50,650 nt of DNA from Chrysophaeum taylorii (lineage: Eukaryota; Sar; Pelagophyceae; Pelagomonadales; Pelagomonadaceae). The position numbers and the translations under genes were made by a program. Below, piece after piece: positions 38,570 to 48,345 of this stretch. Positions within the stretch are counted from its first letter, which is position 1. Every line of letters begins with the position of its first letter. Location of the stretch: NCBI GenBank assembly GCA_029834535.1, contig JAQMWT010000063.1:77501-128150 (forward strand), read 5' to 3'. The notes beneath the pieces were generated by a model. The model was not told the DNA's origin. It saw only the letters and a program-made list of their open reading frames with translations, and made no database searches.

Positions 38570-39640
38570 ATGGAGAGTACGCAGAGCGTCGAGTTCGAGG
38601 GCGCGCCGTACGAAGTGACGGTCGTCCAGGGCGAGGAGCTCCGCATCGACGTCGAGGGCGGGAACGAGCGGTGGTCGGGGACCTTTAGTTCGCAGTACAT
38701 CGAACGGCTCACGTCCAAGACGGGGAACTTCAAGCGCATCGCAACCTTCTCGAAGATGCTCATAGGCGCGCTCCAGGGCACCGCGGAGTCGGTGTATATC
38801 GACCTGTTGACTGCCGAGGATCTCCAGGCCCTGAAGAAGAGCATAAAATTGCCTCCGGCGGACAGGAGGTATTTGATATTGACTTATTCGACGAGTTTCG
38901 ATCGAGTTCACTACCCGCTTCCGCTCGACGTCGAAACGCCGAGCGTCGCGTCGTTGGCGCGCCAGCTCGCGCGGGCAAAGGACCGCCTTGCCGAGACGCG
39001 CCGGGACCTGGCCAAATCGCGGGACGAGAATCGGAGGAAGGACGACGAAATACGAAAGCTCAGGGGCGACGTGGCGCGCCTCAGGCGCACCAGCCGCCAC
39101 CCCGCGCGGAGCCCAAGCCCCGCGCGGAGCCCCGCGCGCCGCCCGAGCCCCGCGCGCCGCCCGAGCCCCGCGCGCCGCCCGAGCCCCAGCCGGCCAGCGC
39201 GGTTCGACCCGACGGCCTACCAACGCGAGCGCGAACGACGTTTGGCCGCAGCCGCCGCGCGCCGCCGCTCCACGTGGGGGGGCGGCAGCCAAGACGGCTA
39301 CCAGTCGGGCGACAGCCGCTGCAGCATCGACACCGCCGCTTCCAAGCGGTCTACCGCATCCAAACTCTCTACCGCATCCAAACGGTCTACCGCATCCAAA
39401 CGGTCTACCGCATCCAAACGGTCTACCGCATCCAAACGGTCTACCGAGAGCACCCGGGACCGATCCAAGACGAGGCGGTCCCGGCGATGCCCCCCAAAAA
39501 CGGCTAGTCGCAAAAAAACCTCCTACTTTGATCCCCCAAAGGTGGTCTCGCCCTCCTCGAACGAGGACGACCTCCACGACATCGACCGGCGCCTAAACGC
39601 GCTCCAGGCTTTTCTCAAGGAGGCCAAGAAGCAGACGTAG
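38570..39640 (+). CDS. CCDC61: CCDC61/VFL3 basal-body coiled-coil protein
   Basis: 356 residues from the ATG at 38570. The N-terminal head (about residues 1-125) contains ERLTSKTGNFKRIATFSKML and RRYLILTYSTSFDRVHYPLP, diagnostic of CCDC61/VFL3, a member of the XRCC4/SAS-6-type head family. A coiled coil (about 128-165, LARQLARAKDRLAETRRDLA) follows. The rest is basic and low complexity: repeats of RRPSPAR near residues 180-205 and of six-residue ASKRST near 258-295. Family members localise to centrioles or basal bodies and help orient them; the C-terminal basic tail could bind microtubules. It indicates a flagellate or centriole-bearing organism. The FYVE gene begins 26 bp after its stop. Confidence 0.9.
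   Translation: MESTQSVEFEGAPYEVTVVQGEELRIDVEGGNERWSGTFSSQYIERLTSKTGNFKRIATFSKMLIGALQGTAESVYIDLLTAEDLQALKKSIKLPPADRRYLILTYSTSFDRVHYPLPLDVETPSVASLARQLARAKDRLAETRRDLAKSRDENRRKDDEIRKLRGDVARLRRTSRHPARSPSPARSPARRPSPARRPSPARRPSPSRPARFDPTAYQRERERRLAAAAARRRSTWGGGSQDGYQSGDSRCSIDTAASKRSTASKLSTASKRSTASKRSTASKRSTASKRSTESTRDRSKTRRSRRCPPKTASRKKTSYFDPPKVVSPSSNEDDLHDIDRRLNALQAFLKEAKKQT
39342..39450 (+). repeat. 18-bp in-frame tandem repeat in CCDC61
   Basis: About six units of AAACGGTCTACCGCATCC with few differences, encoding Ser/Lys/Arg/Thr-rich hexapeptides. Copy number may vary among alleles. Confidence 0.85.
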
Positions 39641-39666
39641 GGCGGGTAAGGTTTCGGTCAGGAAAG

Positions 39667-40443
39667 ATGATTCTGTGTCCATGCTTGTTTGGGAGCAGCA
39701 AGGAGGACAGACTGCTGAGCACGAGCCTCCTGCGCGGGGGCGTGAGCCACGCCGAACGGCGGGGCCAATGGCTGTCGGAGCAAGACGAGCTCGCCTCGAA
39801 CTGCCACGCGTGCGGTGTCGAGTTCACTCTTCTTGAAGGTCGACACCACTGTCGCCGCTGCGGAAATACGTTTTGCCAACGATGCTCGAGCCGGCGCGCG
39901 CAGCTCCTGCTGTACGGCGGATCCGACCTCGAGCGCGTGTGCGACGAGTGTTTCAGATTGACCGGCGTCGAGAACGAGCTCGCTTCGAGACACTTACCGC
40001 TGCTCGAGCGCGGCGCGACCGTCGCTCTGCGAACACTTATGTCGAAGGAAATGGTTCTTCTCAAGCTCAATGCCGCGGGGGATGCCCTCCAGATCCTCGC
40101 GGGGGCCCCGCACCCGCGCCACGTCGTGCCCCTCGCGAAGATAAGCGCGGTCGAAGTCAACGGAGCGACGGGTTTCGCGCTCCGAGGGCCAGAGACTCTG
40201 CGATTCGACTCGGACAACCGCGATGCGATCGCGAGCGCCGTCCGCGCGACCATCTCCCACGCCCAGACACCATCCCTCGCGCTAACCGTCGACCGCCAGC
40301 GCAAGAACAAGAAGGTTGAGCAGCAAAGGGCGGACGCCATACGCGAGCATCAGGAGGCCACGCGGGCGCGGCGTAACGCCAACGCCGACTTCCGCAACTC
40401 CCTCAAGCAAAAGTACGCCCTCCGAGGGCACACCACAACGTAA
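39667..40443 (+). CDS. FYVE zinc-finger protein with C-terminal PH-like region
   Basis: 258 residues from the ATG at 39667. Residues about 44-97 form a FYVE finger: eight Cys/His ligands in CHACGVEFTLLEGRHHCRRC (the basic R-x-H-H-C-R motif that binds phosphatidylinositol 3-phosphate) and GNTFCQRC...RVCDECF. A segment at about 115-205 (ALRTLMSKEMVLLKLNAAGD ... TLRFDSDNRDAIASAVR) looks PH-like. The C-terminus is Lys/Arg/Gln-rich and helical (KVEQQRADAIREHQEATRAR). N-terminal Cys residues (MILCPC) could be acylated. A likely early-endosome protein. With the PX-PH gene it gives two phosphoinositide readers in this window. Confidence 0.88.
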   Translation: MILCPCLFGSSKEDRLLSTSLLRGGVSHAERRGQWLSEQDELASNCHACGVEFTLLEGRHHCRRCGNTFCQRCSSRRAQLLLYGGSDLERVCDECFRLTGVENELASRHLPLLERGATVALRTLMSKEMVLLKLNAAGDALQILAGAPHPRHVVPLAKISAVEVNGATGFALRGPETLRFDSDNRDAIASAVRATISHAQTPSLALTVDRQRKNKKVEQQRADAIREHQEATRARRNANADFRNSLKQKYALRGHTTT

Positions 40444-40822
40444 GCCATTTTATTAAATTACCGCCCGCCGTCATCGTGATGATATGCGCCTCCCCTTTTA
40501 ATTAATACATAACTCTCCTTCTGTGATGAGGAAGCTATGACACTTACACCACGTATCCCTTTTTAGGCGGAGGAGGTTTGGGGGGAGTGGTCGGGGATAC
40601 TGTGAATGACGTCATCTCCATCCTCGGGCCCTACGTCATTCCCTTATCGCTAGTGAAGTAGGTAGGTCCCCCCCCCATTATAGTTCTTTCTCCACAATCC
40701 CATTTCAGTTCTCACACGGCAGCAGTGTTCGTTCGTTTCGATCGACCCTGTGCTTGACTTCACGGCGACTCCTCATCGACTTCAGTTCATTGCTACGTGT
40801 TCGCTTCGTTTCGGGTACCACC
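40444..40822 (+). repeat. LTR and leader of a Ty1/copia-type element (fragment D)
   Basis: GGAAGCTATGACACTTAC (near 40530), a CTACGTCATTCCCTTATCGC block (near 40630) and a TTCAGTTCTCAC block (near 40706) match the LTR-like repeats at 44465-44600 and 44715-44800. The leader before the gag-like ATG at 40823 matches 44850-44925 (CTTCAGTTCATTGCTACGTG). The first ~60 bp is plain intergenic DNA after the FYVE gene. Confidence 0.6.
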
Positions 40823-41010
40823 ATGTCCTCGATCGAAATTATTAAAGATAGCAGGCTTTCGCAAAAAAAAACGTGATGCCTTCAGCGGTGCGCGACATTT
40901 TTTTTTCCCCCACCCATGGCCACGTCGTCTCGCGAACATGATCATCTCTACCGGCGATCACATTATCTCGACCAACGATCCTTGGACTAGCATCTCAGCA
41001 TCTCGCTGCT
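40823..41010 (+). pseudogene. Gag N-terminus of copia fragment D
   Basis: ATGTCCTCGATCGAAATT opens like the gag start at 44927 (MSSIEIKDTKISQKL), but a run of nine A (near 40864) shifts the frame. It matches the partner up to CTTGGACTAGCATCTCAGCA and then meets the reverse-oriented copy A near 41010. Confidence 0.6.
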
Positions 41011-44000
41011 CAGAAGAAGAATTTCTCAGCATCTCGCTGCTCGATATCAGGGCGAAGTCACGACGTGAGGTAACGAAGTCACGAAGCCGGAGGAAGGAAG
41101 GAGCTTCCGTACTGCGGGTGAAGATATCGCTGAGGTTGTCAAGGCGGGTGATGTGTTGGAGATCAATGATGTGGTTGCGATGATGATATTCGGCGGTGCT
41201 GTAAAAGCGAATATCAATCAATATGGCGGCGGGTGCGCCGCGTGAGACATTGGAGACGGACTTGGGTGACGGTGGTTCTGTTATCGACGTACATTGGTAG
41301 TACCGTGTGACGAGGGAGATCAAAGGCATCAAAAAGTTTGAGATGCCAAGAGAGCTCAGCAGTAGCGGCGTAAAGAGCGAGCAATTCGGCTTCAAAAAGA
41401 TGAGCGGGCGAGGAGGTACTGCGAGCAGTAGGCTATCATAGAGCCAGCAAGGAGAAAACAAAAGCAAGTAGTGGAGTGGCGGTCATCAGGGTCGTCGGCC
41501 CAGCTGGAGTCGGAATAACCACAGAGACGAAGGGTAGAATCGCGACCAAGAACAAAGGCAAGAGCCTGAGAACCGTTGAGATAACGCAGAGTGTGGGATA
41601 CAAAGCGTACCAGTGGGGTTTATTTACCAGGATTGTGTGAAAGACGCGCACACTGATTGACGGACCAAGTAATATCAGGGCGAGTCATGATGGAAATAAA
41701 TAAAACACAGCCAACAATACGACGAAAAGGGCTGCGTGCCACGAAGACGTGAGCAGGGGAGCCAGGTGCAGGAGAAGCAGCCGCAGAAAGAGGAGGAAGA
41801 ACTTTGGGAGCGGGAGTTAATTCTGGTTGACTGTTGATGAAGCGATGTTCGGTGAGGATTTCACGGATAGCATGGGATTGGTAGATAGCGAGCGTGCGAC
41901 GTGCGCGAGCACGCGTAAGGCGGAGACCAACGGAAGTGGGAAGGCTTTGAAAAACGCAAAAAAAAGGAAGCTTGGTAATGGCCAATGCAAGAACGGAGGT
42001 GCGCCACAAGAAGATCATCAACGACGAGAACAAGGCGCTGAACGACAGTAGACTTAAGCATGAGTGTGTAGCTGCAAGTGGCACCAGAATCGCGGACAAA
42101 GCTACAATCATGGACAAGGAAGCGTTCTAAGTAAAGCCACCAGTGGGGACATGCTTGCGGGGGGGACCGTACCAAGAGCTACAGAGCGTGTAAAGGATTT
42201 TTTGAAACCATCGAAGGGTTGGCGAGGAGCATAACCTTCGGGTGGCCAGACATAGATGTCTTCGTCAATGGGAGCTTGGATAAAAGCGGAGCTGACATCC
42301 AACTGATGCAAATCCCAGTCGTGAGCAGCAACGCCAGACAGGGGCTTGTATGAAAGCAGAGATGACATCTACAGGACGGTACGTGTCGTGGTAAGCAATG
42401 CCGTGAACCTGGGTGTAGCCGCGGACAACGAGATGAGTAGTGTACGATTTGAAGCGGCCAGATTCATACTTCGTGCGGTGGACCCACTTCAAAGGGCAGA
42501 TGGTGCCAGAAAAAGTAGAAGGAACGCGAACAACATCCGAGCAACCGAGCTGACCGAGGGAATGATATTCTGTGGCAAGGGCTTGTAACCGACGTGCAGG
42601 ATTTGGATGGGCTGGGCGAGACAGAGGGGAAGGAAGACATAATGAACTAACAAACGAAAGCTAGAATAATTAACGTACAGGGAAGGACAAGATGACACAG
42701 AATCGAAGGGAATGACAAGATGACACAGAATCGACAGTGCGTGGTAAAACGCCAGTATTGTGGGTTTGAGTTGGTTCTCCATTTGTTTCTGAATAATGTC
42801 GACTTTGCGCGGTCGGCTCCGTTTGGCTCGACTTTGTTATGCACGCTTTTTGTTTTGCATGCTTGATGTTTTGTCGGCTCTGGTTGGCTCGACTTTGTTG
42901 TGCACGTTTTGTTGTTTTCTCTCTTTGGTTCGGCGGAGTGCATGAGCTCGTAGAATGGTCGGTTCACGTGATGGGGTGATCAGTCCCAGTGAAACCGGCG
43001 CATTCTCATCAAACACAGGGGACAAGGGGGCAACAGCGGAAGAACAGGTGACAATCGGGCAACAGCAGGAACAGGTGACAATGGGGCAACAGTAGACGAG
43101 AGCTTGGAAGCGTGATTCGAGAAAGTCGGAGCAACGTTGAAGTTCCTTCGGTGGTTGACATTGCAGGAAATCTGATAAGCGAAACTGTCAGCAAAATCGA
43201 GGTCTGAAGAACAATAGCGACAAAAGGTGCCGGGGAAGACTTGCGTTAAGCGATTGTTGCCACTGAGGATCGCAGCGGGGTAAAGATAGCGGGAACACAG
43301 GCTGGTATATATGATGGCAGTGTACCAGACGTCTGATGAGAACGTGGCCTTTGGGCAGATATGTTGCATGGTGACCAGGTTATGACGATGGTCGGAGTCG
43401 ACAGAAGCAAAAACGGGCGTAAACAGGGTTGATGCGAACGTTGGGTTTTTGGTTGTTGTGGCGCGAGCAAGTTGCCATGGGCACGACCGCGTCCTGTACG
43501 CGAAGATGGAAGACTTCGGACGCGCCAGCGGTGTGTAAGGAACGAACACGGGTAGACCAGGCTGCTGTATGCCAGCATGCTGTGGCAGATAAGGAAGTGG
43601 CCCGTTTTCGCATTCGCAAGAACGAAGTTGCCATATGGGCCAACGTTAGAGGAGCAAGCGGCGAGCTTCGCTCGTCATACTCGAATAGACTGCGGTAGAA
43701 GTTGGCGATAGTGGCAAAACAGTTGTGGCGCGTAAGAACGTTGCAGATAGCGTCGCAGACGTAAGAACATTGCAGATAGCGTCGCGGGTGCTGAGCACGG
43801 AATTCACTGCGATAGCAAAACCGGATTTTAAAGGTCAGAAAAGCGGCGAAAAGGCGAGAGTTTTTGCGCGAAGGAGAACCGCAAATCACACAGCAAAGAA
43901 GCGTCTGTCCAGGATCCCGAAGATGAGCGATCCAACCACATAGGAAGCACGAAAGCTGCGCACGCGAAAAATTGACAGGCACAGCTTAGTTGTGGCAGGT

Positions 44001-44360
44001 GAAATGCGCGATGGAACATGATTCGCTGGTTTTACCAAAACCGACAAGCACAACGAGGAGTGGATCAACGAATAGCAGAAAATGTAGAACGGGGAGTTGA
44101 TCAACGAATAGCTGAAATACAGAACCAGGAGGGGGGTAACGACGAGGTGAAAAGACAGAACGAGGAGAGGAGCAACGACGAGGGTAAAATACAGAACGAG
44201 GGGTGGAGCAACGAATAGCGGAAAATACAGAACGAAGGGCGCCTGTGCAATGGGAGCTAAAAACAAAAACGAGGGGCTTCCACAAAAACATTTTTCCTTC
44301 ACAAAAACGAGGGGCTTCCATGGGATGGGGTTGTTGATGTGTTTGCGGAAGAAAATTGGT
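41010..44360 (-). mobile_element. Ty1/copia element copy A (degenerate)
   Basis: From right to left on the minus strand: a Gag zinc-knuckle-like block (CFLCGWIAHLRD, near 43945), an unrecognised ~1-kb part where protease and integrase would sit, a spacer (MNRPFYELMHSAEPK), then reverse transcriptase pieces KYESGRFKSY, LDVSSAFIQAPIDEDIYVWP and LFISIMTRPDITWSVNQCAR, and RNase H (IDIRFYSTAEYHHRNHIIDL ... HITRLDNLSDIFTR). All blocks are split by small indels, so nothing is translatable. The identity of the RT and RNase H parts as copia type is firm; no DDE core is seen. Confidence 0.75.
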
Positions 44361-44600
44361 GGTACTCCTCTGTGAGCGTCTCACTTACCCCTTTCTCCTT
44401 TTCTTTCTTTTCCAGCACCTGTGTGAGGACCTCACTTACCCCTTTTTTTCCTTTTCTTTCTTTTCCAGCACCTGTGTGAGGAAGCTATGACACTTACCCC
44501 TGCGCCACGTATCCCGCATCCCTACGTCATTCCCTTATCGCTAGTGAGGTCCCCATTATAGTTCTCACATCCTCATTTCAGTTCTCACATAACTCCTCCG
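44361..44600 (+). repeat. LTR-like repeat with two ~63-bp subunits
   Basis: It contains CTTTTCCAGCACCTGTGTGA twice (units of about 63 bp), then GGAAGCTATGACACTTACCC and CATTATAGTTCTCACATCC. The same sequence stands in reverse at 48168-48345. Related, shorter copies lie at 40530-40720 and 44715-44800. Confidence 0.7.
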
Positions 44601-44926
44601 TTTTTTTTTTTTTCCGCGTGGTCCATTATTCGTACTTCTGGGGGGTGCGCCGCTTAACAAAGAGCCCCTTAACCACCAAAGTCGGACTTTCAAATACAAC
44701 CCTCTACTCGTGCTGTGAAGAAGCTATGACACTTACCCCTGCACCACGTATCCAGTATCCTTACGTCTTTCTCTTATCGCTAGTCTAACGCCTCATACCA
44801 TTCGTCACATGGTACCAGGTGTTCCAGGTGTCCAAGGTCGAACGCCCTGAGCTTGACTTCACGGACAACAGCGACTCCTCCTCGGCTTCAGTTCATTGCT
44901 ACGTGTTCGGTTCGTTATCGTTTATC
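44601..44926 (+). repeat. Second partial LTR and leader of copia copy B
   Basis: GAAGAAGCTATGACACTTAC begins near 44717 and the leader CTTCAGTTCATTGCTACGTG near 44885, as in fragment D. The stretch 44601-44714 between LTR pieces holds no recognised feature apart from a T-run. Confidence 0.55.
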
Positions 44927-45136
44927 ATGTCCTCGATCGAAATTAAGGATACCAAGATTTCGCAAAAACTCGATGCTTTCAGTGGTGAGCGACATCTTTT
45001 TCACCAATGGACCCGGCGCCTGGAAAACATGATCATTTCCACCGGTGATCGCATTATCTTGACCACTGACACTTGGACTAGCATTTCCGCTTCTGGCTGC
45101 TCTGAAGAAGACTTTCGCGTCAAGCAACAACGTTGA
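44927..45136 (+). pseudogene. Gag N-terminal frame of copia copy B
   Basis: Seventy residues beginning MSSIEIKDTKISQKLDAF, then TWTSISASGCSEEDF. It is the best preserved coding start of the copia family here, and ends in a stop at an indel. Confidence 0.6.
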
Positions 45137-47220
45137 TATCCATGACAACCGCGACATGAACTTCACGCGACTTTACAAGCGCATTACCGATGTCTACATG
45201 GGCCGTGGGGATTGCGTAGTGAACTTCCTCAACAAGTTCATCATCGGAGTATACAAGTTGCTCAGCATTGTACCTATCACCGGCGTTCAAGTTGCTCGGC
45301 ATTTTACCTATCACCGGAGTTCAAGTTGCTCGGCATTGTACCTGATCCGACGCACCCTCGAGTGTGTCCTCGCATTTCACTACGTGCATCGTGCTTCAAG
45401 CCTTACTGGCTTTGTTTTATCGTCTTGCGTTTCGTACCGATGAATGTGGTTCTACCCTTGAGAAGTTCAACAACAACCAATTTCGATGGCATGCACAACC
45501 ACTTCCGCCGCGCTATCCGCCGCGTCGTCAGCCACGACTTCAGACTCTTCCAACTGACCTACCCTAGACGCTCCCCTTTCCCAACAACCTGGCTCTACTC
45601 GATTCCGACGCACTACCCGATGTCCTTTTGGCGACTGCAAGGATCACTTTAAGGGGGACTGCCGCAAGTTTCAAAGTTCCTAGCTATTCCACGACAACGC
45701 CCTACCCACCATCACCGTTCTTCTCAACAGCGCAGCACTTTCAAGATAATTCCAAGTCAGCGTGTGTACCGCCGAAAGTCTGATGCAAGCACATCAACAG
45801 CCCCATCCCACGGAAGCCCCTCGTTTTTGTTTTTAGCTCCCATTGCACAGGCGCCTCGTTCTGTATTTTCCGCTATTCGTTGCTCCACCCCTCGTTCTGT
45901 CTTTTCATCTCGTCGTTGCTCCCCTCCTCGTTCTGTATTTCGCCTATTCGTTGCTCCACTCCCCGTTGTGCATTTTCAGCTATTCGTCGATCCACTCCTC
46001 GTTGTGCTTGTCGGTTTTGGTAAAACCACCGAATCACGTTCCATCGCTCATTTCACCTGCCACAACTAAGCTGTGCCTGTCAATTTTTCGCGTGCGCAGT
46101 TTTCGTGCTTCCTATGTGGTTGGATCGCTCATCTTCGGGATCCTGGACAGACGCTTCTTTGCTGTGTGATTTGTGGTTCTCCTTCACGCACTTTTTCGCC
46201 GCTTTTCTGACCTTTAAAATTCGGTTTTGCTATCGACGTGAATTCCGTGCTCAGCACCCGCGACGCTATCTGCAATGTTCTTACGTGCCACTGCGACGCT
46301 ATCTGCAAGCTATCTGCAACGTTCTTACGTGCCACAACTGTTTTGCCACTGTCGCCAACTTCTACCGCAGCCTATTCGAGTATGACGAGCGAAGCTCGCC
46401 GCTTGCTCCTCCAACGTTGGCCCATATGGCAACTTCGTTCTTCCGAATGCGAAAACGGGCCAAATTCTTATCTGTCACAGCAGGCTGGCATACAGCAGCC
46501 TGGTCTACCTGTGTTCGTTCCTTACACCGCAGGCGCGTCCGAAGTCTTCCATTTTCGCGTACAGGACGCGGTCGTGCCCATGGCAACTTGCTCGCACCAC
46601 AACAACCAAACACCCACGTTCGTATCAAACCTGCTTACGCCTGTTTTTGCTTCTGTCGACTCCAACCATCGTCATAACCTGGTCACCATGCACCATGCAA
46701 CCTATCTGCCCAAAGGCAACGTTCTCATCAGACGTCGGGTACACCGCCATCATATGTACCAGCCTGTGTTTCCGCTATCTTTGCCCCGCTGCGACAATCG
46801 TCTAACGCACGTCATCCCAGGCACTTTTGTCGCTATTGTTCTTCAGACCTCGATTTTGCTGACAGTTTCACTTACCCGATTTCCTGCAATGTCAACCACC
46901 GAAGGAACTTCAACGTTGTTCTGACTTTCTCGAATCACGCTTCCAAGCTCTCGTCTATTGTTCCCCCATTGTCCGCTGTTCTTCCGCTGTTGCCCCCTTG
47001 CCCGCTGTTGCCCCCTTGCCCCCTGTGTTTGATGAGAATGCGCCGGTTTCACTGGGACTGATCACCCCATCACGTGAACCGACCATTCTACGAGCTCGAG
47101 AGAACACAACTGAAAGTGCAAAAGAGAGAAAACAACAGAAAGTGCAAAACAAAGTCGCGCCAAACGGGGCCGACCGCGCAAAGTCGACCAACCCGCGTTA
47201 CAACAACCAACAAACTTTTT

Positions 47221-47305
47221 TACGGGCCATTCTGATGTTGATACGGGCCATTCTGATGTCGATACGGGCCATTCTGATGTCGATACGGGCCATTCTGTTT
47301 CCTCC
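47221..47305 (+). repeat. 21-bp tandem repeat in copia copy B
   Basis: Four units of ACGGGCCATTCTGATGTCGAT, the first with one change. It lies in the spacer before the reverse transcriptase and is absent from copies A and C. Confidence 0.85.
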
Positions 47306-48167
47306 TGTCACGATGTTGATTCTGTTTCCTCTGTCGCTTCTGTTTCCCCCTGTAACTCCTTGTATGTCTCTTCTGTTAGCTTTTGTTTGTTAGTTCATTA
47401 GGTCTTCCTTCCCCTTTGTTTAGCTAACACCCTTGTTGATCCTCATGCACACGTTTATTACTCTGCTTCCGAAGCAATGTCTCAGTATCAGACCTTGACG
47501 AAACGACTATCCGACCAATCCTAAGCGTCCTGGCTGGTTGCAAGCCATCGCTAAAGAATACAGCTCTCTTGGTCAGCTTGGTTGCTGGGATGTTATGCGC
47601 CTTCCTTCGACGTTTTCTGGCAACATTTGTACCCTCAAGTGGATCCTCCGCAAGAAGTATGACTCTGGCCGCTTCAAATCGTACAAGGCTCGCCTTGTCG
47701 TCCGCGGTTACACCCAGGTTCACGGCATTGATTATCATGACACCTACTCACCGGTTGCCAACATCGTCACGATCCGTTTCTTTCTGACCTTGTCGCTGTT
47801 CATGACTGGGATTTGCACAAGTTGGATGTCAGCTCCGCTTTTATTCAAGCTCCCATTGACGAAGACATCTATGTCTGGCCACCCGAAGGCGTGCTCCTCG
47901 CCAACCCACCGATGGTTTCCAAAATCGTTTACAAGCTCCGTCGCTCTTGGTATGGTTGCAAACAAGCTTGTCGCAATTGGTGGCTTTATTTGGAACGCTT
48001 CCTTCTCAATGATTGTGGCTTCGTCCGCGGATCTGGTGACACTTGCCATTACAAGCTCGTCTCAATTCACCGTGGTCTTCCGTCTTGTTTTAGTCGTTGA
48101 TGATCTTCTTGTGGCGCACCCTCCAGCATTGCATAATGGCCATGCGAAAACGGCGTTCCGGCGTTTT

Positions 48168-48345
48168 CACTGAAATGACGGATGTGAGAACTATAATGGG
48201 ACCCTACTAGCGATTGGAACCGTAGGATGTGACATGTGCGCAGGGGTAAGTGTCATAGCTTCTCACACAGGTGCTGGAAAAGAAAGAAAAGGAAAAAAGG
48301 GGTAAGTGAGGTCCTCACACAGGTGCTGGAAAGAAAGAAAAGGCA
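48168..48345 (-). repeat. Reverse-oriented LTR-like repeat
   Basis: Reverse complement of 44361-44590, including both TCACACAGGTGCTGG subunits, with small indels. It forms the inner end of the right arm of the inverted repeat. Confidence 0.7.

Larger units (their letters stand above)
44927..48165 (+). mobile_element. Ty1/copia element copy B (degenerate)
   Basis: Gag starts at ATG 44927: IKDTKISQKLDAFSGERHLF and HQWTRRLENMIISTGDRIIL, the usual copia Gag opening; the frame breaks at 45136. Further gag pieces (NFLNKFI near 45225) and a knuckle-like block (LSCFLCG type, near 46100) follow. Reverse transcriptase begins near 47540: KKYDSGRFKSYKARLVVRGY, TQVHGIDYHDTYSPVANIVT, and in other frames LDVSSAFIQAPIDEDIYVWP and LVVDDLLVAH, where VDD is the catalytic box. 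Copy B lies between the arms of the inverted repeat formed by A and C and is truncated after the VDD box. Confidence 0.75.

Noticed and set aside
38432..39577. 381-codon antisense ORF over CCDC61
   Set aside because: Gly/Arg/Ala low complexity mirroring the sense-strand repeats; the sense product is a clear CCDC61.
44615..44625. Poly-T tract as an RNA polymerase III terminator of a tRNA gene
   Set aside because: No A-box/B-box or cloverleaf was found upstream; the tract lies between LTR pieces.
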